A program made the translations under genes and the position numbers. From CADEED01 sp043747875 (GTDB lineage Bacteria > Pseudomonadota > Gammaproteobacteria > Steroidobacterales > Steroidobacteraceae): DNA of 64,000 nt. The notes beneath the pieces were generated by a model. That model made no database searches and was not told the DNA's origin. It worked only from the letters and a program-made list of their open reading frames with translations. Below, piece after piece: positions 34,094 to 42,139 of this stretch; within the stretch, counting starts at the first letter, position 1; each line of letters begins with the position of its first letter. The DNA is taken from positions 19,212 to 83,211 of the forward strand of contig JAYTOI010000100.1 of assembly GCA_043747875.1 (NCBI GenBank), given 5' to 3'.

Positions 34094-36265
34094 ATGGACG
34101 CCTCCACGATTCTCGATCCGCTGAACGACGCGCAGCGCGCGGCCGTTTCCGCTCCCGTAGGTCCCGTGCTGGTGCTCGCCGGCGCGGGCTCGGGCAAGAC
34201 GCGCGTGCTCATTCACCGCATAGCCTGGGCCATCGTCACCGAGGGTGCATCGCCATATTCCATCCTCGCGGTGACCTTCACGAACAAGGCCGCGGCCGAG
34301 ATGCGTCAGCGCATCGAGAAGTTGTTAGGCGTGCCCGGCAACGCCATGTGGGTGGGCACGTTCCACGGCATCGCGCACCGCCTGCTGCGCCTGCACTGGC
34401 GCGACGCCAACCTGCCGCAGGGTTTTCAGATCCTCGACGGCGAGGATCAACTGCGGCTCGTGAAAAAGATCGTGAAGGCGATGGAGCTCGACGAAGCGCG
34501 CTGGGTGCCGAAGGAAATCCAGTGGTTCATCAACCACAACAAGGATGAAGGCCTGCGGCCAGGCACGCTCAAGGACGCCGGCGACCCGACGCGCCGCCAG
34601 CTCATCCGCATCTACGCCGAATACGAGGCGCAGTGCCAGAAGACGGGCGTGGTCGACTTCGCCGAACTCCTGTTGCGCGCATACGAGCTGTGGCGCGATC
34701 GGCCGGAGATCCTCAAGCACTATCGCCACCGCTTCCGCCACGTGCTCATCGACGAGTTCCAGGACACGAATGCGATCCAGTACGCCTGGGCGCTGATGAT
34801 CGCGGGGCCAGAAGGCGCGCCGTTCGTGGTCGGCGACGACGATCAGTCCATCTACCGCTGGCGTGGCGCACGCGTCGAGAATCTCACGCGCTTCACCAAG
34901 GATTTTCCGGCCGCCAGGATGTACCGCCTCGAGCAGAACTACCGCTCGACGGGCAACATCCTCAAGGCGGCGAACGCGCTCATCGCGAACAACACCAGCC
35001 GTCTCGGCAAGAATCTCTGGACGCAGGGCGTGGATGGCGAGCGCATCAAGCTGTACGCCGCGTTCAACGAGCGCGACGAGGCCGAGTTCGTGCTGAGCCG
35101 CATCCGCGATTGGCAGAACCAGGGCGGCGCGCGGCGCGACGTCGCAATCCTCTATCGCAGCAACGCGCAGTCGCGCGTGTTCGAAGAAATATTCATGGCC
35201 GCCCGCATTCCATACCGCGTCTACGGCGGCCTGCGGTTCTTCGAGCGCGCGGAGATCAAGGATGCGCTCGCGTATCTGCGACTCATCACGAATCGCGCCG
35301 ATGACGCATCGTTCGAGCGTGTGGTGAACCTGCCGACGCGTGGAATAGGGGCGCGTTCGCTCGACTTGATCCGCGCGCAGGCAAAGGCCGCGGGCACGTC
35401 GATGTGGACCGCCGCCGCGCACTGCATCGCGAACGGCGTGCTCGGTCCGAAGGCCGAAACGGCGGTGAACGGCTTCCTGAAGCTGATCGAGCAGTTGGGC
35501 GCGGACATCGCGGGCCTCGAGCTGCACGAGCAGGTGGATCACGCCATCAACAATTCCGGCCTCATCGAGCACCACAAGAAAGAAAAAGCCGACCGCGGCG
35601 AGGCGCGTCTCGAGAACTTGAACGAATTGGTATCGGCGGCACGCGGCTTCGAGCCGGACAGCACCGGTCCGTCCGACGAAGAGAAGATGCCGCCGCTCGA
35701 GTCGTTTTTGGCGCACGCCGTGCTCGAATCGGGTGAAGGCCAGGCGGACGCCTGGGAAGACTGCATCCAGATGATGACGCTGCACACCGCGAAGGGCCTC
35801 GAGTTTCCGCTGGTCTTCCTGAGCGGCATGGAAGACGGACTGTTCCCGCATCAGCGCTCGTTGAACGACGCCGAGGGTCTCGAGGAAGAACGCCGCCTCT
35901 GCTATGTCGGCGCGACGCGCGCGATGCGGCAGCTGTTCATCACGTATGCCGAACAGCGCCGTTTGCACGGCATGGACAGCTTCGGCACACCGTCGCGCTT
36001 CATCGCGGAGATTCCCGAAGAATTGGTCGAAGAAGTGCGGCCGCGCATCCAGGTCGCCCGGCCGGTGGCGGCAGGCCGCTTCCGAGCGCCCGCCGAAGAA
36101 CTCGCGCCCGGCGTGAGACTCGGTGCGCGCGTGCGACACAAGAAGTTCGGCGAAGGCGTCATCCTGAAGGTCGAAGGTCAGGGCGCGCAGGCAAACATCC
36201 AGGTCAACTTCGCCTCGCTCGGGGTGAAGATCATGATGCTGGAGTATCTGGAGGTAGTCCGGTGA
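34094..36265 (+). CDS. uvrD: DNA helicase II, UvrD/Rep family
   Basis: A 723-aa superfamily 1 helicase for nucleotide excision and mismatch repair. Motifs in order: I LVLAGAGSGKTRVLIHRIAW (about 25-44), Ia AVTFTNKAAAEM, II VLIDEFQDTNAIQY, III GDDDQSIYRWRGA, IV RLEQNYRS, V MTLHTAKGLEF, VI EEERRLCYVGATRAM. The C-terminal tail VRHKKFGEGVILKVEG is the UvrD-type Tudor-like region. It overlaps pyrF (GTGA), an unusual pairing for two core genes. Confidence 0.95.
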   Translation: MDASTILDPLNDAQRAAVSAPVGPVLVLAGAGSGKTRVLIHRIAWAIVTEGASPYSILAVTFTNKAAAEMRQRIEKLLGVPGNAMWVGTFHGIAHRLLRLHWRDANLPQGFQILDGEDQLRLVKKIVKAMELDEARWVPKEIQWFINHNKDEGLRPGTLKDAGDPTRRQLIRIYAEYEAQCQKTGVVDFAELLLRAYELWRDRPEILKHYRHRFRHVLIDEFQDTNAIQYAWALMIAGPEGAPFVVGDDDQSIYRWRGARVENLTRFTKDFPAARMYRLEQNYRSTGNILKAANALIANNTSRLGKNLWTQGVDGERIKLYAAFNERDEAEFVLSRIRDWQNQGGARRDVAILYRSNAQSRVFEEIFMAARIPYRVYGGLRFFERAEIKDALAYLRLITNRADDASFERVVNLPTRGIGARSLDLIRAQAKAAGTSMWTAAAHCIANGVLGPKAETAVNGFLKLIEQLGADIAGLELHEQVDHAINNSGLIEHHKKEKADRGEARLENLNELVSAARGFEPDSTGPSDEEKMPPLESFLAHAVLESGEGQADAWEDCIQMMTLHTAKGLEFPLVFLSGMEDGLFPHQRSLNDAEGLEEERRLCYVGATRAMRQLFITYAEQRRLHGMDSFGTPSRFIAEIPEELVEEVRPRIQVARPVAAGRFRAPAEELAPGVRLGARVRHKKFGEGVILKVEGQGAQANIQVNFASLGVKIMMLEYLEVVR

Positions 36266-37077
36266 ACTTCTCCGACAAACTCACGGCCGCCTGGAAGGCG
36301 ACGAACTCGCTGGTGTGCGTCGGGCTCGACCCGGAGCCGAAGAAGTTTCCCGACGGGTTTCGCGACGCGCCGGGCGCCATCTTTGCGTTCAACAAGGCAA
36401 TTGTCGACGCTACGCGCGATCTCGTTTGCGCGTACAAGCCGCAGTTTGCGCACTACGCGGCGCACGCTGCCGAGAACCAGCTCGAGCACACCATCGACTA
36501 CATCAAGGCCACCGCGCGGAACGCCATCGTCATCCTCGATTCCAAGCGCGGCGACATCGGTTCGACCGCGGAGCAGTACGCGCACGAGGCGTTCGAGCGC
36601 TACGGCGCGGATGCAGTGACGGTGAACCCGTATCTGGGGCGCGACTCGGTGGAGCCGTTCCTCAAGCACGCCGACAAGGGCGTCATCATCCTCTGCCGCA
36701 CCAGCAATCCGGGCGCGAAGGATTTCCAGGATCTGAACGTCGGGCCGGGGAAGAAGCTGTTCCAGCACGTCGCGGAGAGCGTCGCGAAGGAATGGAACAC
36801 CGCGCGCAATTGCATGCTCGTCGTTGGGGCCACTTACCCGGAGGAGCTGGCGGATATCCGCAAGCGCACCGGCGATCTGCCGTTTCTCGTGCCCGGAGTG
36901 GGCGCACAGGGCGGCGACGTCGCGAAGGTGATGGCGGCGGGCAAGACCGCGGCCGGCACCGGTCTGATCATCAGCTCATCGCGCGCGATCCTGTACGCGA
37001 GCTCGGGCGAGGATTTCGCCGAAGCCGCGCGCAAGGCAGCGACGGAGCTGCGCGATTCGATCAACTCGCACCGGTAG
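36262..37077 (+). CDS. pyrF: orotidine 5'-phosphate decarboxylase (long form)
   Basis: A 271-aa enzyme of pyrimidine synthesis that decarboxylates OMP to UMP. The long (type 2) form is shown by SLVCVGLDPEPKKFPDGF near the N-terminus, FAFNKAIVDAT and the catalytic IVILDSKRGDIGSTAEQYA (Lys-Asp pairs, about residues 90-108). Also visible are AVTVNPYLGRDSVEPFL and the C-terminal SSSRAILYASSG. The GTG start overlaps the uvrD stop. Confidence 0.95.
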   Translation: MNFSDKLTAAWKATNSLVCVGLDPEPKKFPDGFRDAPGAIFAFNKAIVDATRDLVCAYKPQFAHYAAHAAENQLEHTIDYIKATARNAIVILDSKRGDIGSTAEQYAHEAFERYGADAVTVNPYLGRDSVEPFLKHADKGVIILCRTSNPGAKDFQDLNVGPGKKLFQHVAESVAKEWNTARNCMLVVGATYPEELADIRKRTGDLPFLVPGVGAQGGDVAKVMAAGKTAAGTGLIISSSRAILYASSGEDFAEAARKAATELRDSINSHR

Positions 37078-37245
37078 GCGCGAGCCCGACGCACAGCGCG
37101 GACTGCCGCATTTTTCGGTAGTTAGGGTGCGGGGCGGAACACCGGCGGTGGCCCTCTCGTGAGGGCCGGACCGGGTGATGGCGCGTTCGCGTCCGGCAGG
37201 AAGACGCGCCACGCGCGCGCCGGCTGTCGAAACGCGCGCCATTAG

Positions 37246-37674
37246 TCAGGGACCCCAGCGGAAGATCGGCGGCGGCACCTTGTTGTCGTTCTTGAACTCG
37301 GGTGCGTTCACGACCGGCGCGAATATGCGCCACGCATTGGCCGGGTGTTTCGCCGCGTACCACAGGCTCACCAGGCCCGGCGGCACGTCCTCGATATGCT
37401 CCATCGGCAGCAACCTCGTGCCTTCGACCACGATGGTGTTCGAGTCGGGGTCGGGTGCGTTGATGAGCGCGTTGAGCCGTTCAGGCGTCATGTACTCGCG
37501 TACGTCGCGGATCCGCAGGTCGAGCGGTTTGCGCACCGCGGGTTTGACCGGCGCTGCCTGGGCCGGCGGCATCGCGGGCTTGGATGCGGCTGGTTTGGGT
37601 GCCGGCGCGGGCCGATCTGCCGCCTGTGTGGCGGCGGACATCACCAGTGCGATCCCCAGGGCAAACTTCGTCAT
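37246..37674 (-). CDS. hypothetical secreted Pro/Ala-rich protein
   Basis: A 142-aa protein with a signal peptide (LGIALVMSAATQAAD), a low-complexity Pro/Ala/Lys linker (APAPKPAASKPAMPPAQAAP), and a C-terminal globular part (MTPERLNALINAPDPDSNTI, VNAPEFKNDNKVPPPIFRWG). No family recognised. It is divergent from trkA by 88 bp. The protein is likely periplasmic. Confidence 0.7.
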   Translation of the reverse strand: MTKFALGIALVMSAATQAADRPAPAPKPAASKPAMPPAQAAPVKPAVRKPLDLRIRDVREYMTPERLNALINAPDPDSNTIVVEGTRLLPMEHIEDVPPGLVSLWYAAKHPANAWRIFAPVVNAPEFKNDNKVPPPIFRWGP

Positions 37675-37762
37675 GACAGCACCCTCGTTCTGGAGATGCG
37701 ACCCTGCGCGCTGGCCGAAGTTTCCATCTCCAGCAATTCGCTGGCCGTACAATACGCCCCCC

Positions 37763-39136
37763 ATGAAGATCGTGATACTCGGCGCCGGCCAGGTCGGACG
37801 CACGGCGGCGTACCACCTGTCGCGGGAGGAATCCAACGAAGTCACGGTCGTCGACACCAACGAAGAAGTGTTGCGCGACCTGCAGGATCGCCTCGACATC
37901 CGCACCGTTGCCGGCAACGCCGCCTATCCATCCGTACTCGAAGCGGCGGGCTGCGCGTCCGCGGACATCGTCGTCGCGCTGACCTCGAGCGACGAAGTGA
38001 ACATGATGGCCTGCGAAGTGGCCTACACGCTGTATCGCACGCGCACGAAGATCGCGCGCATCCGCTCTTCCGAATACACGAAGCATCCGAAGTTGTTTGC
38101 CGAGGAGGCGCTGTCGGTGGACGTGTGGATCAGTCCCGAGCAGCTGGTCACCGAATACATCGGGGAGCTCATCAAGTTTCCGGGCGCATTGCAGGTCCTG
38201 GACTTCGCCGACGGCCGCGTGCGGCTGGTGGGAATTCGGGCCCGCAAGGGCGGCCTGCTGGTGAGCCAGAAGCTGGCCAAGCTGAAGGAACATCACCCGA
38301 ACACCGAGGCGCGCGTCGTGGCTATCTACCGCGCGGGACGGAGCATCATGCCGGACGGCGAGACCGTCGTGGAGGAAGGCGACGAGGTATTCTTCATCGC
38401 CGCGCGCGACGACATCCGCAAGTTCATGAGCGAGATCCGCAAGGAGGAAGCCCCCGCGCGGCGCGTGGTGATCGCGGGCGGCGGCAACATCGGCTTGTCG
38501 CTGGCGCGCAAGCTCGAAGAACAGCATCACGTGAAGCTCATCGAACGCGACCCGAAGCGCGCGCGGCGCATCTCCGAGCTGCTGCTCAATACCATCGTGC
38601 TGAATGGCGATGCCGCCGACGAAGAGCTGCTGATCGAGGAGAACATCGACAGCTGCGACGTGTTCGCCTCGCTGACGAATTCCGAAGAGGCGAACATTCT
38701 CTCGGCCATGCTGGCCAAGCGCCTGGGCGCGCGGAAGGTCATGGCGCTGATCAACAAGCCGTCGTATGCCGAGCTCATGGAGAGCGGCAACATAGACATC
38801 GCCATCTCTCCGCAGACCATCACCATCGGCTCGCTGCTCGCGCACGTGCGGCGCGGCGACGTGGTCCGCGTGCATTCGCTGCGACGCGGCGCCGCGGAGG
38901 CACTCGAGGCCGTCGTGCACGGTACCGACAAGACCTCGCGCGTGGTCGGCCGGCGGGTCGGCGAGATTCCGCTGCCCGACGGCGCCTCCATCGGCGCGGT
39001 GGTGCGCGGCGACCAGGTGACGATCGCGCATCACGACACGATGATCCACAATGACGATCACGTCATCGTGTTCCTCTCCGACCGCCGTCACGTCGAGCAG
39101 GTCGAGCGTCTGTTCTCCGGACCCGGCGGCCGCTGA
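37763..39136 (+). CDS. trkA: Trk system potassium transporter TrkA
   Basis: A 457-aa peripheral membrane protein that gates TrkH with NAD(H)/ATP. It has two RCK units. The first Rossmann fold is MKIVILGAGQVGRTAAYHLS, with EVTVVDTNEEVLRDLQ. The second is VVIAGGGNIGLSLARKLEEQ. Each is followed by a TrkA-C domain (KGGLLVSQKLAKLKEHHP; GEIPLPDGASIGAVVRGDQV). trkH follows after 6 bp, so the two are an operon. Confidence 0.95.
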   Translation: MKIVILGAGQVGRTAAYHLSREESNEVTVVDTNEEVLRDLQDRLDIRTVAGNAAYPSVLEAAGCASADIVVALTSSDEVNMMACEVAYTLYRTRTKIARIRSSEYTKHPKLFAEEALSVDVWISPEQLVTEYIGELIKFPGALQVLDFADGRVRLVGIRARKGGLLVSQKLAKLKEHHPNTEARVVAIYRAGRSIMPDGETVVEEGDEVFFIAARDDIRKFMSEIRKEEAPARRVVIAGGGNIGLSLARKLEEQHHVKLIERDPKRARRISELLLNTIVLNGDAADEELLIEENIDSCDVFASLTNSEEANILSAMLAKRLGARKVMALINKPSYAELMESGNIDIAISPQTITIGSLLAHVRRGDVVRVHSLRRGAAEALEAVVHGTDKTSRVVGRRVGEIPLPDGASIGAVVRGDQVTIAHHDTMIHNDDHVIVFLSDRRHVEQVERLFSGPGGR

Positions 39137-39142
39137 CCGCCG

Positions 39143-40591
39143 ATGTTCGCCGTCGCCCACGTCCTCGGCCTCATGATGGCGTTTTTCGGCCTGCTCTACC
39201 TGCTGCCGATCGCATGGTCGCTGGGCGCGCGCGACGGCGCTGCCCTCGATTTCGTGGCCGCCGCGGGCATCAATGCCGTGGTCGGCCTCGGCGTCGCCCT
39301 CGCTACGCGCGGCTGGCGACGCGAGCTCAAGCCGCGCGACGGATTCGTGCTCGTGTCCGCATCGTGGGTGCTGATGTCGGCGTCCGCCGCGATCCCGCTG
39401 ATGATCGCGATTCCGGGACTGACCTTCACCGACGCGTATTTCGAGGCGATGTCCGGCCTGACGACCACGGGCTCGACGGTCTTGAGCCACCTCGACGATC
39501 TCCCGCAGTCGATCAACCTGTGGCGGCATACGCTGCACTGGATCGGCGGCATCGGCATCATCGTGCTCGCGGTCGCCGTGCTGCCTTTGTTAGGCGTCGG
39601 CGGCATGCAGCTCTACAAGGCCGAAGCGCCCGGGCCCGTGAAGGACGAGAAGCTCACGCCGCGCATCACCGAGACAGCCAAGGCGCTGTGGTTCACGTAC
39701 CTCGCGATCACCGCGCTGGGCGTGATCGCGCTGCGCATCGCGGGCATGTCCTGGTTCGACTCCATTTGCCATTCATTCTCGGCGATCGGGCTCGGCGGGT
39801 TCTCGACGCACGACGCGAGCATCGGCTACTTCGACTCGCATGTCGTCGAAGGCGTACTCATCGTGATCATGATCGTCGCCGCGTTCAATTTTTCACGCCA
39901 CTTCCTCGCCTTCCGATCGTTGTCGTTAGCGCCTTACAAGTCCGACTCCGAAGGCAAGGCCGTGCTCATCGTGCTCGGCGGTTCGGTACTCCTCGTGTCG
40001 ACGCTGCTGTGGGTCGATGGCACGTATCCGTCGTTCGGGGAGGGCCTGCGGCATTCGATGTTCAACGTGGTGTCGATCGCGACCACCACGGGCTTCGTGA
40101 CCGAGGACTACGAGAAGTGGCCGGCGTTCCTGCCCGTGTGGCTGCTGTTCCTGAGCTGCATCACCTGCAGCACGGGCTCGACGGGCGGCGGCATCAAGAT
40201 GTTTCGCACGCTGCTGCTGGTACGCCAGGCGCGCCGCGAGCTCAAACTACTCATCCATCCGAGCGCCGTGATCCCGATCCGCATCGGTGGTCACACCATC
40301 CCCGAACGCGTGGTCTACTCGGTGCTGGCGTTCATCTTCCTGTACTTCGGCACCGTGCTCGTGCTGACGTTCGCGATGCTCGCGACCGGGCTCGACCTCG
40401 TCTCGTCCTTCTCCGCGGTCGTGGGATCCGTCAACAACGTCGGCCCGGGTCTGGGTGCGGTGGGCCCATCGACGAATTTCGCCGGCCTGACGGATACGCA
40501 GACCTGGATCAGCACGCTCGCCATGCTCGTAGGCCGCCTGGAGATCTTCAGCGTGCTGGTGCTGTTCACCGCCACGTTCTGGCGCAAGTAG
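39143..40591 (+). CDS. trkH: Trk potassium uptake protein TrkH
   Basis: A 482-aa channel-like inner-membrane protein. Four pore-loop repeats supply the K+ filter. The visible filter turns are SGLTTTGSTVL (about residue 110), CHSFSAIGLGGFSTHD, VSIATTTGFVTEDY and GSVNNVGPGLGAVGP. About ten helices surround them. Together with TrkA this forms the low-affinity constitutive potassium uptake system. It starts 6 bp after trkA. Confidence 0.95.
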   Translation: MFAVAHVLGLMMAFFGLLYLLPIAWSLGARDGAALDFVAAAGINAVVGLGVALATRGWRRELKPRDGFVLVSASWVLMSASAAIPLMIAIPGLTFTDAYFEAMSGLTTTGSTVLSHLDDLPQSINLWRHTLHWIGGIGIIVLAVAVLPLLGVGGMQLYKAEAPGPVKDEKLTPRITETAKALWFTYLAITALGVIALRIAGMSWFDSICHSFSAIGLGGFSTHDASIGYFDSHVVEGVLIVIMIVAAFNFSRHFLAFRSLSLAPYKSDSEGKAVLIVLGGSVLLVSTLLWVDGTYPSFGEGLRHSMFNVVSIATTTGFVTEDYEKWPAFLPVWLLFLSCITCSTGSTGGGIKMFRTLLLVRQARRELKLLIHPSAVIPIRIGGHTIPERVVYSVLAFIFLYFGTVLVLTFAMLATGLDLVSSFSAVVGSVNNVGPGLGAVGPSTNFAGLTDTQTWISTLAMLVGRLEIFSVLVLFTATFWRK

Positions 40592-40599
40592 CGGCGCTG

Positions 40600-40850
40600 C
40601 TAGTCCGGCTTCGGCGCCGGAAACGCCACTGCGACGATCTGATCCGCGCAGCGAGCCAGCAGGCCACGCACGCGTTCGTGGTACAGCGGATTGCGGTCGA
40701 CGGACTGGTCCCTGCGATCGAGATCCGCGTGGCTGAACCAGCGAATCGCCGAGAACGATCGGCAGCGGTGTCTGCTCCAGCGGAATGCGCACGTTGCCCA
40801 GCGGGAGGCCGCAGCCCGCCGCGCCGAGCGCCAGACCAACCAGGAGGCTA
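40600..40850 (-). pseudogene. frameshifted small lipoprotein
   Basis: On the minus strand, right after the CBS gene stop, one frame reads AVSLLVGLALGAAGCGLPLG and then NVRIPLEQTPLPIVLGDS, a lipoprotein signal with a lipobox. The adjacent frame continues WFSHADLDRRDQSVDRNPLY and ends HERVRGLLARCADQIVAVAF followed by PAPKPD and TAG. Each half looks coding only in its own frame. A single indel around 40735 joins them. No ATG, GTG or TTG serves the first half, so the gene looks broken. It could also be a sequencing error. Confidence 0.45.
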
Positions 40851-41276
40851 ACTGCGAATGTAGCTTTCCAGGTCCGCAATCGTGCGCTCCTGCTCCTCGA
40901 TGACCGCGCGCACCAGATCGCCGATGGACAGAACGCCCACCACGCGCTCACCCAAGACCACGGGCAGGTGCCGGATGCGCTTGTCCGTCATGAGACGCAT
41001 GCAATCGTGCGCGTCCTGCTTGGGAGTGACGGATATCACCTTGGCCGTCATGATGTCGCTGACCTTCGTCGCGGTGTCCGAGCGGCCTAACAACACCACC
41101 TTGCGTGCGTAGTCACGCTCCGAGACGATGCCGACGAGCTTGTCGCCGGTCATCACCAGCAGCGCACCGACGTGGTGTTCGGCCATTTTCTTGATGGCCG
41201 CGAGCACCGCATCATCGGGTCCGACCGAGTAGATGCCCTTCGGCTTCTGATCCAGCAACTGTTGCACGGACAGCAT
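40848..41276 (-). CDS. tandem CBS domain protein
   Basis: A 142-aa protein made of two CBS domains that form one Bateman module, usually binding adenosyl nucleotides. Repeat one: IYSVGPDDAVLAAIKKMAEH with HVGALLVMTGDKLVGIVSE. Repeat two: VISVTPKQDAHDCMRLMTDK with LPVVLGERVVGVLSIGDLV. No partner domain is fused. It may regulate a nearby enzyme or transporter; the trkH neighbour is on the opposite strand. Confidence 0.92.
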   Translation of the reverse strand: MLSVQQLLDQKPKGIYSVGPDDAVLAAIKKMAEHHVGALLVMTGDKLVGIVSERDYARKVVLLGRSDTATKVSDIMTAKVISVTPKQDAHDCMRLMTDKRIRHLPVVLGERVVGVLSIGDLVRAVIEEQERTIADLESYIRS

Positions 41277-41640
41277 GGCGACCTCCGGCGGCGTGATGCG
41301 CCGTCTAGCTACAGGAGCGATCCATCAGTCTGGCGCGGCCGGGTGGACGGCCGGGGACAATCCGACGGTCGAACAGACCGCGCCGCGGACTGGACGCTTC
41401 CACCGGCTGGCGATTGCTACTTCCCCTGCGGATGCCATTCTCGAACATGCGGCCTCGACGTATCCACGCGCCGCGCAAGATCATACGCTTACGGTCGCCA
41501 AATCCACACGTAGCTGCCCCGCGACATGGGAATAAGCGGCCGACTCTGAGATGATGCGCGCCGCCGGGGAAGCCAGCGAGGACGCCTGCCGCCGAGAGGC
41601 GGGCGCACGCCGGGGATAACGCCTCAGGATCAGGTCCGCC
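41277..41640. other. 364-bp intergenic region with structured leader
   Basis: There is no convincing gene. The last 90 bp before the CheD-like gene are very GC-rich and highly structured. A hairpin CCGCC-GAGA-GGCGG (41589-41602) has a GNRA tetraloop, and AACGCCTCAGGATCAGGTCC follows. This suggests a folded RNA leader, but it does not match glycine, cobalamin, TPP or c-di-GMP riboswitch cores well enough to name it. Confidence 0.35.
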
Positions 41641-42129
41641 GTGTCAGAAGCTCCCATTCCCGAAGTCAGAGTCGAGCCGGATCATTTCGACGTCGTTACC
41701 ACGGACGTCGTGCTCGTTGCGCAGCTCGAATCGACGTTCGCGTTATGTTTGTACGACGCCGTGCTCGAGTCCGGTGCGCTGGTGCATCTGCGCGTCGGGC
41801 CACCCGGACGCGTCCAGGACCCCGAGCTCACGGATACCTCGCTGTCTACCGACCTGTTGCTGCTCGACCGCTGTTTCGCTGAGCTGCGCAAGGTGGAGCC
41901 GCGCGCCCAGCATTGGCAGGCAAAAGTGGTCGGCCAAGTCCAAAACCTGCCGGGCGCGCGCGAACGTTTCGACGGCGTGCGCAGTTTCCTTTCGGCCTTC
42001 CTGCACGACACGAAAGTGAAGCTGGTTTCGGTGGATACGCATGTGGACCTCGTACAGTTGCTGCGGTTCCGTCCCGCAATGGGGCATGTTCGCAGCGAGC
42101 CACTTGCCGCTCCCCGCTTAGGTAGCTGA
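41641..42129 (+). CDS. CheD-like protein lacking the catalytic cysteine
   Basis: A 162-aa protein that aligns with the chemoreceptor glutamine deamidase CheD along its length: VLVAQLESTFALCLYDAVLE corresponds to the family's LGSCVAVCLYDP segment, VHLRVG to the HxMLP segment, and LLLDRCFAELRKVEPRAQHW plus QAKVVGQVQN to the central helix and strand. The catalytic Cys of GSC is replaced (EST), while the His is kept. So it should bind but not deamidate. No chemotaxis genes are near. Start GTG at 41641. The DUF885 gene follows after 10 bp. Confidence 0.7.
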   Translation: MSEAPIPEVRVEPDHFDVVTTDVVLVAQLESTFALCLYDAVLESGALVHLRVGPPGRVQDPELTDTSLSTDLLLLDRCFAELRKVEPRAQHWQAKVVGQVQNLPGARERFDGVRSFLSAFLHDTKVKLVSVDTHVDLVQLLRFRPAMGHVRSEPLAAPRLGS

Positions 42130-42139
42130 AAATGCGGCG

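Noticed and set aside
34325..36139. A 604-codon minus-strand ORF antisense to uvrD
   Set aside because: It mirrors the high-GC codon bias of uvrD, has no family motif, and the plus strand carries every helicase motif.
37481..39538. A 685-codon minus-strand ORF across trkA and trkH
   Set aside because: A frame shadow of trkA/trkH; its translation is His/Arg-rich low-complexity typical of antisense high-GC frames.
41275..41535. An 86-codon ORF in the region after the CBS gene
   Set aside because: No ribosome-binding site, no domain and composition of non-coding DNA.
41550..41640. Glycine, cobalamin or yybP-ykoY riboswitch
   Set aside because: Short word similarities exist, but the conserved core residues and helix order of each family are not met.
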